Shown piece by piece: positions 1 through 7,794 of a stretch of DNA of 64,000 bases. The stretch covers positions 186,001-250,000 of the forward strand of contig SCMT01000001.1 in assembly GCA_005502915.1 (NCBI GenBank). The letters are read 5' to 3'. A program made the position numbers and the translations under genes. Origin of the DNA: Lysobacteraceae bacterium 2PB. Lineage in GTDB: Bacteria > Pseudomonadota > Gammaproteobacteria > Xanthomonadales > Xanthomonadaceae. A model generated the notes under the pieces. The model searched no databases, was not told where the DNA came from, and saw nothing but the letters and a program-made list of their open reading frames with translations. Every line of letters begins with the position of its first letter. Position 1 is the stretch's first letter.

Positions 1-392
1 GCATCGACCTGCGGGTCCGCAGCGGGTTCATCGAGCACCCAGGTCACCGGCGCCACCAGGCGATAGCCCTGCTTGGCGATGGTCTCGATGTAGCGCGGAC
101 GCTCGCGGTCGTCGCCGAACGCCTTGCGCAGCTGGGTGACCGCCTGGGTCAGCACGTCGTCGGTCGGCAGGGTGTCGGGCCAGACCCACTCGAACAGGGC
201 CTCGCGACTCACCGGCTTGCCCGCATGCGCCACCAGCGCCAGCAGCACGCCGAGGGCCTTCAGCGTGATCCGCATCGGCTCGCCTCCCTCCACCGGCGCG
301 ATTTCGCGCAGGGGGATATCGACGACACGGTCGCCGATGCGCACGCGGTCGGATGGCCGCGGCTGGAGGAGGTTCTGGTGGGACTTGAGCAT
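1..392 (-). CDS. Winged-helix transcriptional regulator, N-terminal part (CadC/OmpR-type DNA-binding domain)
   Basis: The frame opens with ATG at 392 and runs leftward off the window edge, so only about 130 N-terminal residues are seen. They form one OmpR/PhoB-type winged helix: a beta-sheet start (DRVVDIPLREI), then LKALGVLLALVAHAGKPVSR, the recognition-helix region DDVLTQAVTQLRKAFGDD and the wing IETIAKQGYRLVAPV. No receiver domain precedes it, so this looks like a CadC/ToxR-like one-component regulator whose sensor part (often a membrane segment plus TPR repeats in this bacterial group) lies outside the window. DNA binding is well supported; the signal and targets are unknown. The nearest gene, the ion-channel-like protein, is on the same strand about 120 bases upstream. 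Confidence 0.8.
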   Translation of the reverse strand, partial: MLKSHQNLLQPRPSDRVRIGDRVVDIPLREIAPVEGGEPMRITLKALGVLLALVAHAGKPVSREALFEWVWPDTLPTDDVLTQAVTQLRKAFGDDRERPRYIETIAKQGYRLVAPVTWVLDEPAADPQVD

Positions 393-511
393 GGCCGTAT
401 CGAGAGGCGTGGCCCAAGCTTATCAGGCGCGGCCCCCGGCACCGATGCCGGAAGTCACGGGACCTGGCCAGCGCGGGCGCCGAGCCGCACCGCAGGCAGG
501 CCGGGAAGGAC

Positions 512-1189
512 TCAGCCACCCCGGACGCGCGCCGCCGACAGCCCGACCAGGCGGGACACCACGATCGCGATGTACATCACGCCCGCGAACATCTCCAGCA
601 TCACCAGGGCGCGCGCCGGGGCGGTCACCGGCGTGATGTCGCTCAGTCCCACGCCGGACAGCACGCTGAAGCTCATGAACAGCAGTTCCATCCAGGTCCG
701 GGGCGTCTCCAGGCCGGCGGGCCCCGTGAAACTGCCCGGATACCAGGCCTGGCAGACCGAGAACGCGAAGGCCCAGGCCCAGGCGAGCAGGGTGAAGGTC
801 GCGCCCACCGCCAGCAGTTCGTCCAGGGTCACGCGCTGGTCGCCGAACATGTAGATGATCAGGCCGATCGCCGCATAGAAGTACAGCGCCGCCTCCAGCA
901 TGTGCGCGACCACCAGCAGCTGCGGCATCTGCACGGCATCGGCCAGCAGCGAGAGCAGCACCGCCGGCACCGCCAGCAGCCACGCGATCCAGTTGATCGT
1001 CGGGCTGCGATTGACCACCCACAGCACCAGCGCGAGCACGGCGATGCCGAAGGTGCCGAAGACCAGCCGCCCGGCGCCCGAGTCGTCCAGCACCGGGTAC
1101 AGCACCACCGCGCAGAGCTGCGCGGCGAGCAGCAGGCCCGCCGGATGGCGACGCAGGTGCGCGATCGATCTGAGCAGGGTCTTGTCCAT
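512..1189 (-). CDS. Ion-channel-like integral membrane protein
   Basis: Start chosen at MDKTLLRSIAHLRRHPAGLL; 225 aa. It has about five to six hydrophobic segments: around residues 18-34, 42-58, 64-80, 85-103 and 115-135, plus a last helix after about residue 185. The C-terminal hairpin follows the layout of the two-helix ion-channel (Ion_trans_2) module: a helix, a pore loop LLFMSFSVLSGVGLSDITP, then the helix ALVMLEMFAGVMYIAIVVSRLVGL. In potassium channels the filter reads TxGYGD; here the matching stretch is GVGLSD, without the Tyr and with an altered tail. Membrane location is clear. Ion selectivity cannot be assumed, because the filter is not canonical. It is transcribed toward the winged-helix regulator and away from the redox operon. 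Confidence 0.7.
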   Translation of the reverse strand: MDKTLLRSIAHLRRHPAGLLLAAQLCAVVLYPVLDDSGAGRLVFGTFGIAVLALVLWVVNRSPTINWIAWLLAVPAVLLSLLADAVQMPQLLVVAHMLEAALYFYAAIGLIIYMFGDQRVTLDELLAVGATFTLLAWAWAFAFSVCQAWYPGSFTGPAGLETPRTWMELLFMSFSVLSGVGLSDITPVTAPARALVMLEMFAGVMYIAIVVSRLVGLSAARVRGG

Positions 1190-1581
1190 GCATCCTCTTC
1201 CGCAGGCCATCGGCGGCATCGACGCGCATGCTGCCATGGATCACGCCGGCTGTCCGTCGACAGCACGATTCCGCGCGGGCAGGCATGGCGGAAGACATCG
1301 CGCGCAGGGAAGCAGCGCAGGCCTGCGCAGGATGCACCGAAGCGATTAGACGTTCGCAATTTGTTGCATCGCACCGACAGCGCCGCTTGAAAAAGTACCG
1401 CCGGATTGTTAACCATGATGATCGCGGGAGGCACGCCGGGCACATGGCGCGCCACAGGAGGCCCGCACACCGCGCGATGCATCGGACGTTTCGATGCGCC
1501 GCGCATCGAATGGACTCGAACGGCCCGCCGGGCCGTCGCCTTGCCGCGACCTTCGTTCACGGACGGCCGCAAAGGACCCGC
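1190..1581. other. Intergenic region between divergent genes
   Basis: About 390 bases separate the ion-channel-like gene from the redox operon. A possible sigma-70 -35 element TTGAAA (1387-1392) faces the operon with a poor TAACCA-like -10 about 17 bases on. A ribosome-binding site AAAGGA (1571-1576) sits just before the operon start. I see no convincing FNR- or NarL-type operator. The forward frame is open through this stretch, but its codons look non-coding and it lacks domain similarity, so it is not counted as coding. Confidence 0.4.
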
Positions 1582-3168
1582 ATGGAAGCGATTCCCCTCC
1601 GTCAATCGCAGGACCAGGACGATCTGGTCTGCCTCTGCGCCGGCGTGAGCCGGGGGCGCATCAAGGCCGCGATCGCCACCGCACCGGCCTCCACCCTCGA
1701 ATCGCTCGGCGCGCAGCTCGGCTGCGGCCTGCACTGCGGCTGCTGCCGCCCGCTGGTGCAGGAAATGCTCGGCCAGTCGCCCTGGTACGAAGTCGCCAAC
1801 GCGACCCGCACCACGCTGACCGACGACCGCGATCCGCAGCGTCGGATCGTGCAGATCGACATGCAGCTCGCCGGCTGGCCGCCCTACCCCCAGGCGCTGC
1901 CGGCGCAGCATGTCGTGGTGCAGGTCTGGCTTGACGACACCTGGGTGACGCGGACCTACACCGTGGTCAGGCAATCGGAAGACGGCAACACGGTCAGCAT
2001 CGCGATGCGCCGGATTCCCGACGGCCAGCTCAGCGCGCGGCTGCTCGACGCCGACGACGCCACGTTCGCCGACATCCCGATGCGGATCGCCGTGCCCGCC
2101 GGCGAAGCCGATGCCGACGACGGACGCGCCGTGGTCTGCTTTTCGGCCGGCGTCGGCGTCACCCTGGCGCTGTCGCTGCTGCACGGCCTGCGCCCCGGAC
2201 GCAGCCTGCACATCGACTACAGCGCCGCGCATCGCGGCGACATGGTCTATGCCGACCACATCGAAGCCTCCGCCGCGAGCAGCGGCGACATCAGCTGCCA
2301 CCTGCGCGCCGACGACGCCGACGGCTTCATCGACAACGAGGACATCCTCGAAACCGTCCGCCAGTTCCCGGGCGCGCGCTTCTACGTCTGCGGTCCGCCG
2401 GGCTACACGCGCCGCCTGCTCGACGGGCTCCACAAGGCGGAGGTGCCCGATGCCGACGTGCGCGTCGAGGCCTTCTTCCTCAGGACCAACGCACGCCCGC
2501 GCCCGAGCATCCGCAAGCTGGCCTACGCCGCCGGGCTGGCGGTCGCCTTCGTGCCGCTGGTGCTGCTGGCGCCGGCGCTGGCGAAGTTCGTGCCCAACGC
2601 GGCCCACGCCCCGGGACATGAAGACCTGGCCTGCGTCGACTGCCATCGCGAAGCCCCCGGCACGATGCGCCAGCAGCTGCAGGCGAAGGTCAAGCACCTG
2701 GTCGGCCTGCGCGACGACGGCGCCGATTTCGGCATGCGCGATGTCGACAACGCCACCTGCGCCGGCTGCCACGACAATCCCGACGACCGGCATGCGCCGC
2801 ATCGCTTCCTCGAACCACGCTTCGAGCAGGCGCGGCGCGAACTGGCGCCGCAGACCTGCGTCAGCTGCCATCGCGAGCACACCGGCGCCCGCGTGAGCCA
2901 GACCAACGCCGGCTTCTGCGCCGCCTGCCACGGCGACATGGTGGTCAAGGACGATCCGGCGCGCCCCACGCATGCGGTCCTGGTGCGCGAGCAGCGCTGG
3001 GACACCTGCCTGGCCTGCCACGATTTCCACGGCAACCATCCGCACACGCCGCCGCACGAGCTGAAGGACGCCATCACGCCCGAGGCCGTCACCGCCTACC
3101 TGCGCCGCGCCGATTCGCCCTACGGCGAGCGCATCCTCAAAGCCAAGTCGCCGGAGACCTCGCCATGA
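1582..3168 (+). CDS. Fusion protein: BFD-type [2Fe-2S] domain + FAD/NAD(P) reductase + membrane anchor + pentaheme cytochrome c
   Basis: 528 aa; ATG 1582 chosen because AAAGGA lies 5 bases upstream. Residues 15-65 resemble a BFD-like [2Fe-2S] domain: CLC at 17-19, then Cys48/52/54/55 in a GC..HCGCC setting. Residues about 86-300 resemble a ferredoxin-NADP reductase: flavin motif RTYT (124-127), dinucleotide loop SAGVGVTLALSLL (188-200), CGPPGY (270-275) and a C-terminal VEAFF. One hydrophobic helix follows (about 313-335), then five CxxCH heme sites: Cys351, 393, 426, 446 and 476. If the N-terminus is cytoplasmic, the hemes lie in the periplasm, so the protein may carry electrons from NAD(P)H across the inner membrane. 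It overlaps the next gene by 4 bases (ATGA). I do not recognise a named enzyme with this exact architecture; substrate and physiological acceptor are unknown. Confidence 0.85.
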   Translation: MEAIPLRQSQDQDDLVCLCAGVSRGRIKAAIATAPASTLESLGAQLGCGLHCGCCRPLVQEMLGQSPWYEVANATRTTLTDDRDPQRRIVQIDMQLAGWPPYPQALPAQHVVVQVWLDDTWVTRTYTVVRQSEDGNTVSIAMRRIPDGQLSARLLDADDATFADIPMRIAVPAGEADADDGRAVVCFSAGVGVTLALSLLHGLRPGRSLHIDYSAAHRGDMVYADHIEASAASSGDISCHLRADDADGFIDNEDILETVRQFPGARFYVCGPPGYTRRLLDGLHKAEVPDADVRVEAFFLRTNARPRPSIRKLAYAAGLAVAFVPLVLLAPALAKFVPNAAHAPGHEDLACVDCHREAPGTMRQQLQAKVKHLVGLRDDGADFGMRDVDNATCAGCHDNPDDRHAPHRFLEPRFEQARRELAPQTCVSCHREHTGARVSQTNAGFCAACHGDMVVKDDPARPTHAVLVREQRWDTCLACHDFHGNHPHTPPHELKDAITPEAVTAYLRRADSPYGERILKAKSPETSP

Positions 3169-4112
3169 CCCTGCCGAAGATCCCCCGCTCCGTGCTGGCC
3201 CTCGCCGCGCTGTCGGTGCTCGGCATCTACCTGTTCGTGACCGCGCCCGCCGATCTCGACGCCACCGCCGGCGGCGGGCGCGACGTGCCCGTCGACGTGA
3301 TGTTCCGCATGCTCGACGCCGAGAACGCCTCCGTGCGCGCGATCTATACCGCCGAGATCGTCACGCCCGGGCTGAAGAACGGCCTGAAATATGCCGAGGA
3401 CTGGAAACAGAAGCACGTCGAGGCCGGCCCGCTGCCGGCGCTGCTGCTGCGCGAGACCGCCAACCGCCTGCAGCAGCGCGTGCCCGAACTGAGCCTGTTC
3501 CTGGGCTCGAACTTCCCGATCGAAGCCTCGAACGCGTTCCAGGGCGTGCAGAACGACTACTTCGCGAAGATCGACCGCAGCGGCGAACCGCAGTTCTTCC
3601 GCGACGCCAGCACCGGCCGCCACACCGCGATGTTCCCCGACATCGCCAGCGCCCCCGCCTGCGTCACCTGCCACAACGAACATCCGAAGAGCCCGCGCAA
3701 GGACTGGAAGCTCAACGACACCATGGGCGCCACGACCTGGTCGTTCGCGCGCGACAAGGTGTCCACACAGGAGTTGATCGACATCCTCGCGGCCTACCGG
3801 GCGTCGGCCATCGATACCTATGCGGCCTACCTGAAGAAGACGGAAGGCTTCGCGGACGCCGCTCGCCCGGCCCTCGGCACGCGCTGGCCGAGCGACGGCC
3901 GCTACCTCCCGGACCTGGACACCTTCCGCCAGCGCGTGGAAGCCCGCAATTCGATGGCGACGCTCAACCTGCTGATGCAGGCGCACGGCGATGGCGCGCG
4001 CGCACTGGCGCGAGCCGAGGGGGACACCGCCCGCGCAGGCGGCAAGGGCAAGGACCAGGGCAATGACGGCGGCGAGCCGCCGCTGTCCGGCACGGCGGGG
4101 CTGTCGCCATGA
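3165..4112 (+). CDS. DUF3365 (Tll0287-like) heme-binding periplasmic protein
   Basis: 315 aa. The N-terminus (residues about 8-26, RSVLALAALSVLGIYLFVTA) is an uncleaved anchor or signal sequence. The body matches the DUF3365/Tll0287-like layout: an early helix with the family-typical LKNGLKYAEDWKQ-like region, a FPIEASNAF segment around 117-125, then one c-type heme site CVTCH (166-170) followed by NEHPKSPRKDWKLND, the typical family signature. Such domains bind one heme and are thought to act as redox sensors or electron carriers. After about residue 285 the tail is low-complexity (Gly, Asp, Lys rich) and probably disordered. It starts inside the stop of the fusion reductase and ends inside the next start, so the three genes are co-translated. 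Role in the electron path is inferred. Confidence 0.8.
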   Translation: MTLPKIPRSVLALAALSVLGIYLFVTAPADLDATAGGGRDVPVDVMFRMLDAENASVRAIYTAEIVTPGLKNGLKYAEDWKQKHVEAGPLPALLLRETANRLQQRVPELSLFLGSNFPIEASNAFQGVQNDYFAKIDRSGEPQFFRDASTGRHTAMFPDIASAPACVTCHNEHPKSPRKDWKLNDTMGATTWSFARDKVSTQELIDILAAYRASAIDTYAAYLKKTEGFADAARPALGTRWPSDGRYLPDLDTFRQRVEARNSMATLNLLMQAHGDGARALARAEGDTARAGGKGKDQGNDGGEPPLSGTAGLSP

Positions 4113-4636
4113 GCGCGCAGGCACCGCGGTTGTCCCGCCCGAAATCCGCGTACCAGACCACGCTGATGGCCGCATCGTGGTGCGCGCTGATCGGCGTGAT
4201 CATCGCCTGCATCGCCTGGCTGTGGCCGCCGCGCCTGAACGCGCTGGTCTCCCTGCAGCGCATGGACGCCTACAAGCAGCTCACCGGCTACATCCTCGTC
4301 GGCCTGCTCGCCTTCGATCTGTCGCTGGCCCTGATCAAGCGCCGCCTGGTGCAGGCCACATGGCTGCGCACGCTGCAGCTTGCGCACCGCATCCTCGGCC
4401 TGGCGATGCTGGTGATGCTGGTGCTGCACGCCGGCTTCGCGCACACGGGTTTCCTCCATCTCACCTTCGCCGTCACCATGCTCGTCGTGGTCGCCGGCGC
4501 GGTGCTCAACCTGCTGCCCGGCGAGAAGCTCGCCTCGTGGGGCCAATGGACCACCGCCCTGCACATCGCCGCCGGCTGCCTGCTCGCGGCGCTGGCGCTG
4601 ATGCACCTGTACTTCGTGTACACCTACGCGTCGTGA
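4109..4636 (+). CDS. Four-helix inner-membrane protein, probable b-type cytochrome
   Basis: 175 aa. Four hydrophobic helices are visible (about 20-38, 57-76, 93-135 as a bent pair, 148-172). Histidines sit inside or at the ends of the helices: His93, 107, 112 and 117 in the third region, His152 and 166 in the last. Two helices that each carry two spaced histidines are the pattern used by di-heme membrane cytochromes (b561/ferric-reductase-like). It overlaps the DUF3365 gene by ATGA and closes the operon, so it is the natural candidate to pass electrons through the membrane between the cytoplasmic flavin domain and the periplasmic hemes. The heme-b assignment is inferred from histidine placement only; a structural subunit without heme is possible. 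Confidence 0.65.
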   Translation: MSAQAPRLSRPKSAYQTTLMAASWCALIGVIIACIAWLWPPRLNALVSLQRMDAYKQLTGYILVGLLAFDLSLALIKRRLVQATWLRTLQLAHRILGLAMLVMLVLHAGFAHTGFLHLTFAVTMLVVVAGAVLNLLPGEKLASWGQWTTALHIAAGCLLAALALMHLYFVYTYAS

Positions 4637-4694
4637 GCGGGCGGATGGCGCATGCAGGCATTGCGCGCGCAAAGACCAGCAACGCGACGATCAC

Positions 4695-6206
4695 TCAGGC
4701 GAAGCGGTCGCCGAACCGTTCCCGCAGCAGGTTCTTCTGCACCTTGCCCATGGCGTTGCGCGGCAGCGCATCGACGATCTCGATGCCCTTGGGCTGCTTG
4801 TAGCGCGCCAGGCGTTCGCGCAGCGCCGCGTCGATGGCGTCAAGGTCGATGGCCTGCCCCGATTTCACCACCAGCACCGCGAACACCACCTCGCCGAAGT
4901 CGGGATGCGGCACGCCGATCACCGCGGACTCCAGCACGCCCGGCTGTTCGTCGAGCAGCAGTTCGACTTCCTTCGGATACACGTTGAAGCCGCCGGTGAT
5001 GATGAGGTCCTTCTGCCGGCCGACCAGGGCGAGATAACCGTCCTCGTCGAAGCAGCCGAGGTCGCCGGTGATGAAGAAACCGCTGTCGCGGAGCTCCTCG
5101 CGGGTCTTCTCCGGCATGCCCCAGTAGCCGGAAAACACGTTCGGTCCGCGCACCTCGACCATGCCGGTTTCGCCGACCGGCAGCGGCGCGCCGGTCGCGG
5201 GATCGGTGACCACCACCTCGACGCCCGGCAGCGGCCGGCCGACCGTACCGGCGCGGCGCTCGCCATCGTAGGGGTTCGAGGTGTTCATGTTGGTCTCGGT
5301 CATGCCGTAGCGTTCGAGGATGCGATGCCCGGTGCGCGCCTCGAACGCGACGTGGGTCTCGGCCAGCAGCGGCGCGGAGCCCGAGACGAACAGGCGCATG
5401 TGCGCCACGAGGTCGCGATCGAAACGGTCGTCGTCGAGCAGGCGCGTGTAGAACGTCGGCACGCCCATCAGCACCGTCGACTGCGGCAGTGCACGCAGGA
5501 TCGCATCGAGGTCGAAGCCCGGCTGGAAGATCATCGCCGCCCCGCTGGCCAGCGACACGTTGCAGGCGACGAACAGGCCGTGCGTGTGGAAGATCGGCAG
5601 CGCGTGCAGCAGCACGTCCGACGGCTCGAAGCGCCACGCCTGCGCCAGCGTCGTCGCGTTCGACAGCAGGTTGCCCTGGCCGAGCATCGCGCCCTTGGAA
5701 CGCCCGGTGGTGCCCGAGGTGTAGAGCAGCGCCGCCAGATCGGTCGCCTCGCGCGCCTCGACCATCGGCTCCGAGGACTGCGCATCGCACAGATCGCGGA
5801 AGCTGCCGCGGCCAGAGGCATCCAGAGTCGCCAGCGTCGTGCCGTGGCGCGAAGCCATCCGGACCAGTGCCTCGGCGCGCGCGGGATCGACCAGCAGCAC
5901 GCGCGGCGTCGCATCGGCGACGAAGGCCTCGACCTCGGTCGGCGTGTACGCGGTGTTCAGCGGCAGCAGCACCGCGCCGGTCGCCGCCGTCGCGCCGTAG
6001 ATCGCCAGTGCCTCCGGCGTCTTCGCCACCTGCAGCGCCACCCGGTCGCCGGCACGCACGCCCAGGCTGCGCAGCGCGGCGGCGGCGCGATGCACCATCG
6101 CGAGGAAGTCCGGTCCGGACAGCGAGCCCCCGCCATCGAGATGCAGGAACGCACCGGATCGATCGGCCAGCGGAGCGAACAGACGGTCATACAGGGGATT
6201 GGGCAC
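4695..6206 (-). CDS. matB: Malonyl-CoA synthetase (malonate-CoA ligase)
   Basis: 503 aa with a GTG start at 6206, chosen because GAGGGA lies 6 bases upstream and the protein then begins PNPLYDRLF, as MatB proteins usually do. Adenylate-forming enzyme: phosphate loop YTSGTTGRSKGAM (162-174), HALPIFHTHGLFVA, LERYGMTETNMNTSNPYDG, the hinge GDLGCFDEDGY and the catalytic Lys in PRNAMGKVQK. The run ERYGMTETNMNTSNPYDG is the one found in characterised MatB, which separates it from other acyl-CoA ligases. It converts malonate, ATP and CoA to malonyl-CoA in the cytoplasm. No matA (decarboxylase) or malonate transporter is next to it. Convergent with the redox operon and divergent from the FG-GAP-like gene. 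Confidence 0.9.
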   Translation of the reverse strand: MPNPLYDRLFAPLADRSGAFLHLDGGGSLSGPDFLAMVHRAAAALRSLGVRAGDRVALQVAKTPEALAIYGATAATGAVLLPLNTAYTPTEVEAFVADATPRVLLVDPARAEALVRMASRHGTTLATLDASGRGSFRDLCDAQSSEPMVEAREATDLAALLYTSGTTGRSKGAMLGQGNLLSNATTLAQAWRFEPSDVLLHALPIFHTHGLFVACNVSLASGAAMIFQPGFDLDAILRALPQSTVLMGVPTFYTRLLDDDRFDRDLVAHMRLFVSGSAPLLAETHVAFEARTGHRILERYGMTETNMNTSNPYDGERRAGTVGRPLPGVEVVVTDPATGAPLPVGETGMVEVRGPNVFSGYWGMPEKTREELRDSGFFITGDLGCFDEDGYLALVGRQKDLIITGGFNVYPKEVELLLDEQPGVLESAVIGVPHPDFGEVVFAVLVVKSGQAIDLDAIDAALRERLARYKQPKGIEIVDALPRNAMGKVQKNLLRERFGDRFA

Positions 6207-6651
6207 GCGGATTCCCTCGAACACGGATGTCGGCACGGCGTCACGTTCGGCCTGGAATGTCCCGGACAGGACAGACGAACGGCATGCAGAGTCTACCGTG
6301 CGGCAGTGCCCGCGCTTGAAGGATGAGAGGGCGACCGGGCACGCTGTCGGCGACGGCGCGGTGCCCATTCCCAGTGCGCGGAACCGCAAGGACGACCGTC
6401 ATCGATCCCGGCAATGGCCGGCCCCGGAAAGGACGCCCACAGGAGACGCCCCGCACATCGCAATCCGCCGCAGGGCAGGCGCATGGTGCACCGCCCCGGC
6501 CATTCCGCACCCTCACTCTGCATTCCCGGACACGTCGACGGACAGGCCATCGCGTCCGCAGACGCCCTGCGCGCCGCGATCCGGCATCCGGCATCCGGCA
6601 CGCATCCACATCCCCCAGCCGGATTTCCCCCGACGAAACAAGGAGTTTTCG
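6207..6651. other. Intergenic region between matB and the repeat protein gene
   Basis: About 445 bases between divergent genes. An AAGGAG ribosome-binding site (6640-6645) precedes the repeat protein. I see no strong sigma-70 promoter, terminator or repeat in the rest; forward frames are open here but have shadow-like composition. Confidence 0.4.
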
Positions 6652-7734
6652 ATGCGATCCACATTTCTCCAGGCCCGCGCGCGACGCGCGAGCGCCACGC
6701 TGGCCGCACTGGCCCTGATCGCCTGCGCATGGCTGCCGGGCACCGCGTCCGCCCAGGGCGTCCTCATGGGCAGCGCCGACCTCGATGGCGACAGCGTCGC
6801 CGAGACGGTCTACAACAACGGTGCCTACATCACCGTCAGGAGCAGCAACGGCAGCAGCTACAACTATCAGGTCAGCAGCGGCTCGTGGGCCCTGCTGTAC
6901 GGCAACTTCACCAGCGTGCAGGACCTCGACGGCACGCCCGGCGCCGAGATCCCGATCAACATCGGCGGTGCGCTGAAGGTGATCAACCACAATTCGCGCA
7001 GCAGCTACAACTACCAGATCAGCACCGGCTCCTGGGCCGCTTCGCCCAACGGCATCACCGACCTCAACGGCGTCGCCGGCAACGAGATCGTCATCGTGGC
7101 GTCGGATTCGCTGCGGATCGTCGACCACCGCGCACGCAGCACCAGCTCGCAGCCGATGTCCGGCACCTATGCCATCGCGGTCTACGGCATCCGCGACCTC
7201 GACGGCCAGCCCGGCGCCGAGATCCCGATCGCCAATGGTTCCGCGCTGCGCGTCTACAACTACCGTACGCGCAGCATGAGCAGCACGCCGGTGAGCGGCG
7301 GCAGCTGGGCCATCTGCAACGACCCGGGCATCCCCAACTGCGTCAGCGACCTCAACGGCACGGCCGGCGCCGAACTCATCCTGATCCTGCCCAACTACAT
7401 CAGCGTCTACAGCTACGTCACCGGGTCGATGAGCAACTACAGCATCAATACCCAGTACGCGATCCTCAGCGACGGCGTGCGCCAGTTCGACGGCACCAGC
7501 GGCAACGAGATCGCGGTCGCACGCGGCGATGGCAACATCAACATCATCTACCCGCGCACCGGCAACGTGCAGTTCATCAACGGCAGCAACACCTTCAATG
7601 CCGGCAGGTGGTGGTCGCTGCTGAACTACGTCAATCTCGACGGCGCCGCCGGCGACGAGATCCGCGTCCGCGACAACGGGTATGGCCGCAACTACCGCAT
7701 CTACCCGCGCACCGGGTCGGTCACGGCCGAGTGA
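6652..7734 (+). CDS. Secreted FG-GAP/VCBS-like repeat protein
   Basis: 360 aa; ATG 6652 has AAGGAG 6 bases upstream. A Sec signal peptide (residues 1-34, ending TASA before QG) directs export. The mature part is seven or so repeats of about 45-50 residues, each marked by an acidic calcium-loop-like motif: DLDGDSVAET, DLDGTPGAEIPI, DLNGVAGNEIVIV, DLDGQPGAEIPI, DLNGTAGAELILI, QFDGTSGNEIAVA, NLDGAAGDEIRV. This is the FG-GAP/VCBS-like beta-propeller pattern; seven blades would close one propeller. The segments between are rich in Ser, Asn and Tyr. There is no enzyme domain or anchor. A binding or structural role outside the cell is plausible; the ligand is unknown. A neighbouring operon context is lacking. 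Confidence 0.75.
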   Translation: MRSTFLQARARRASATLAALALIACAWLPGTASAQGVLMGSADLDGDSVAETVYNNGAYITVRSSNGSSYNYQVSSGSWALLYGNFTSVQDLDGTPGAEIPINIGGALKVINHNSRSSYNYQISTGSWAASPNGITDLNGVAGNEIVIVASDSLRIVDHRARSTSSQPMSGTYAIAVYGIRDLDGQPGAEIPIANGSALRVYNYRTRSMSSTPVSGGSWAICNDPGIPNCVSDLNGTAGAELILILPNYISVYSYVTGSMSNYSINTQYAILSDGVRQFDGTSGNEIAVARGDGNINIIYPRTGNVQFINGSNTFNAGRWWSLLNYVNLDGAAGDEIRVRDNGYGRNYRIYPRTGSVTAE

Positions 7735-7794
7735 CGGCACCGGCGCGGTCGCCCCGCGTGGCCGCGCCCCCTGTCGGCATGCCAAGATGGGGGC

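Noticed and set aside
859-3057. Long antisense open frame opposite the redox operon (and similar ones at 6241-9387, 13734-16670 and 56295-60535)
   Set aside because: They lie opposite well-supported genes, have repetitive Arg/Ala/Gly/His composition typical of the reverse frame of GC-rich genes, and show no domain motif.
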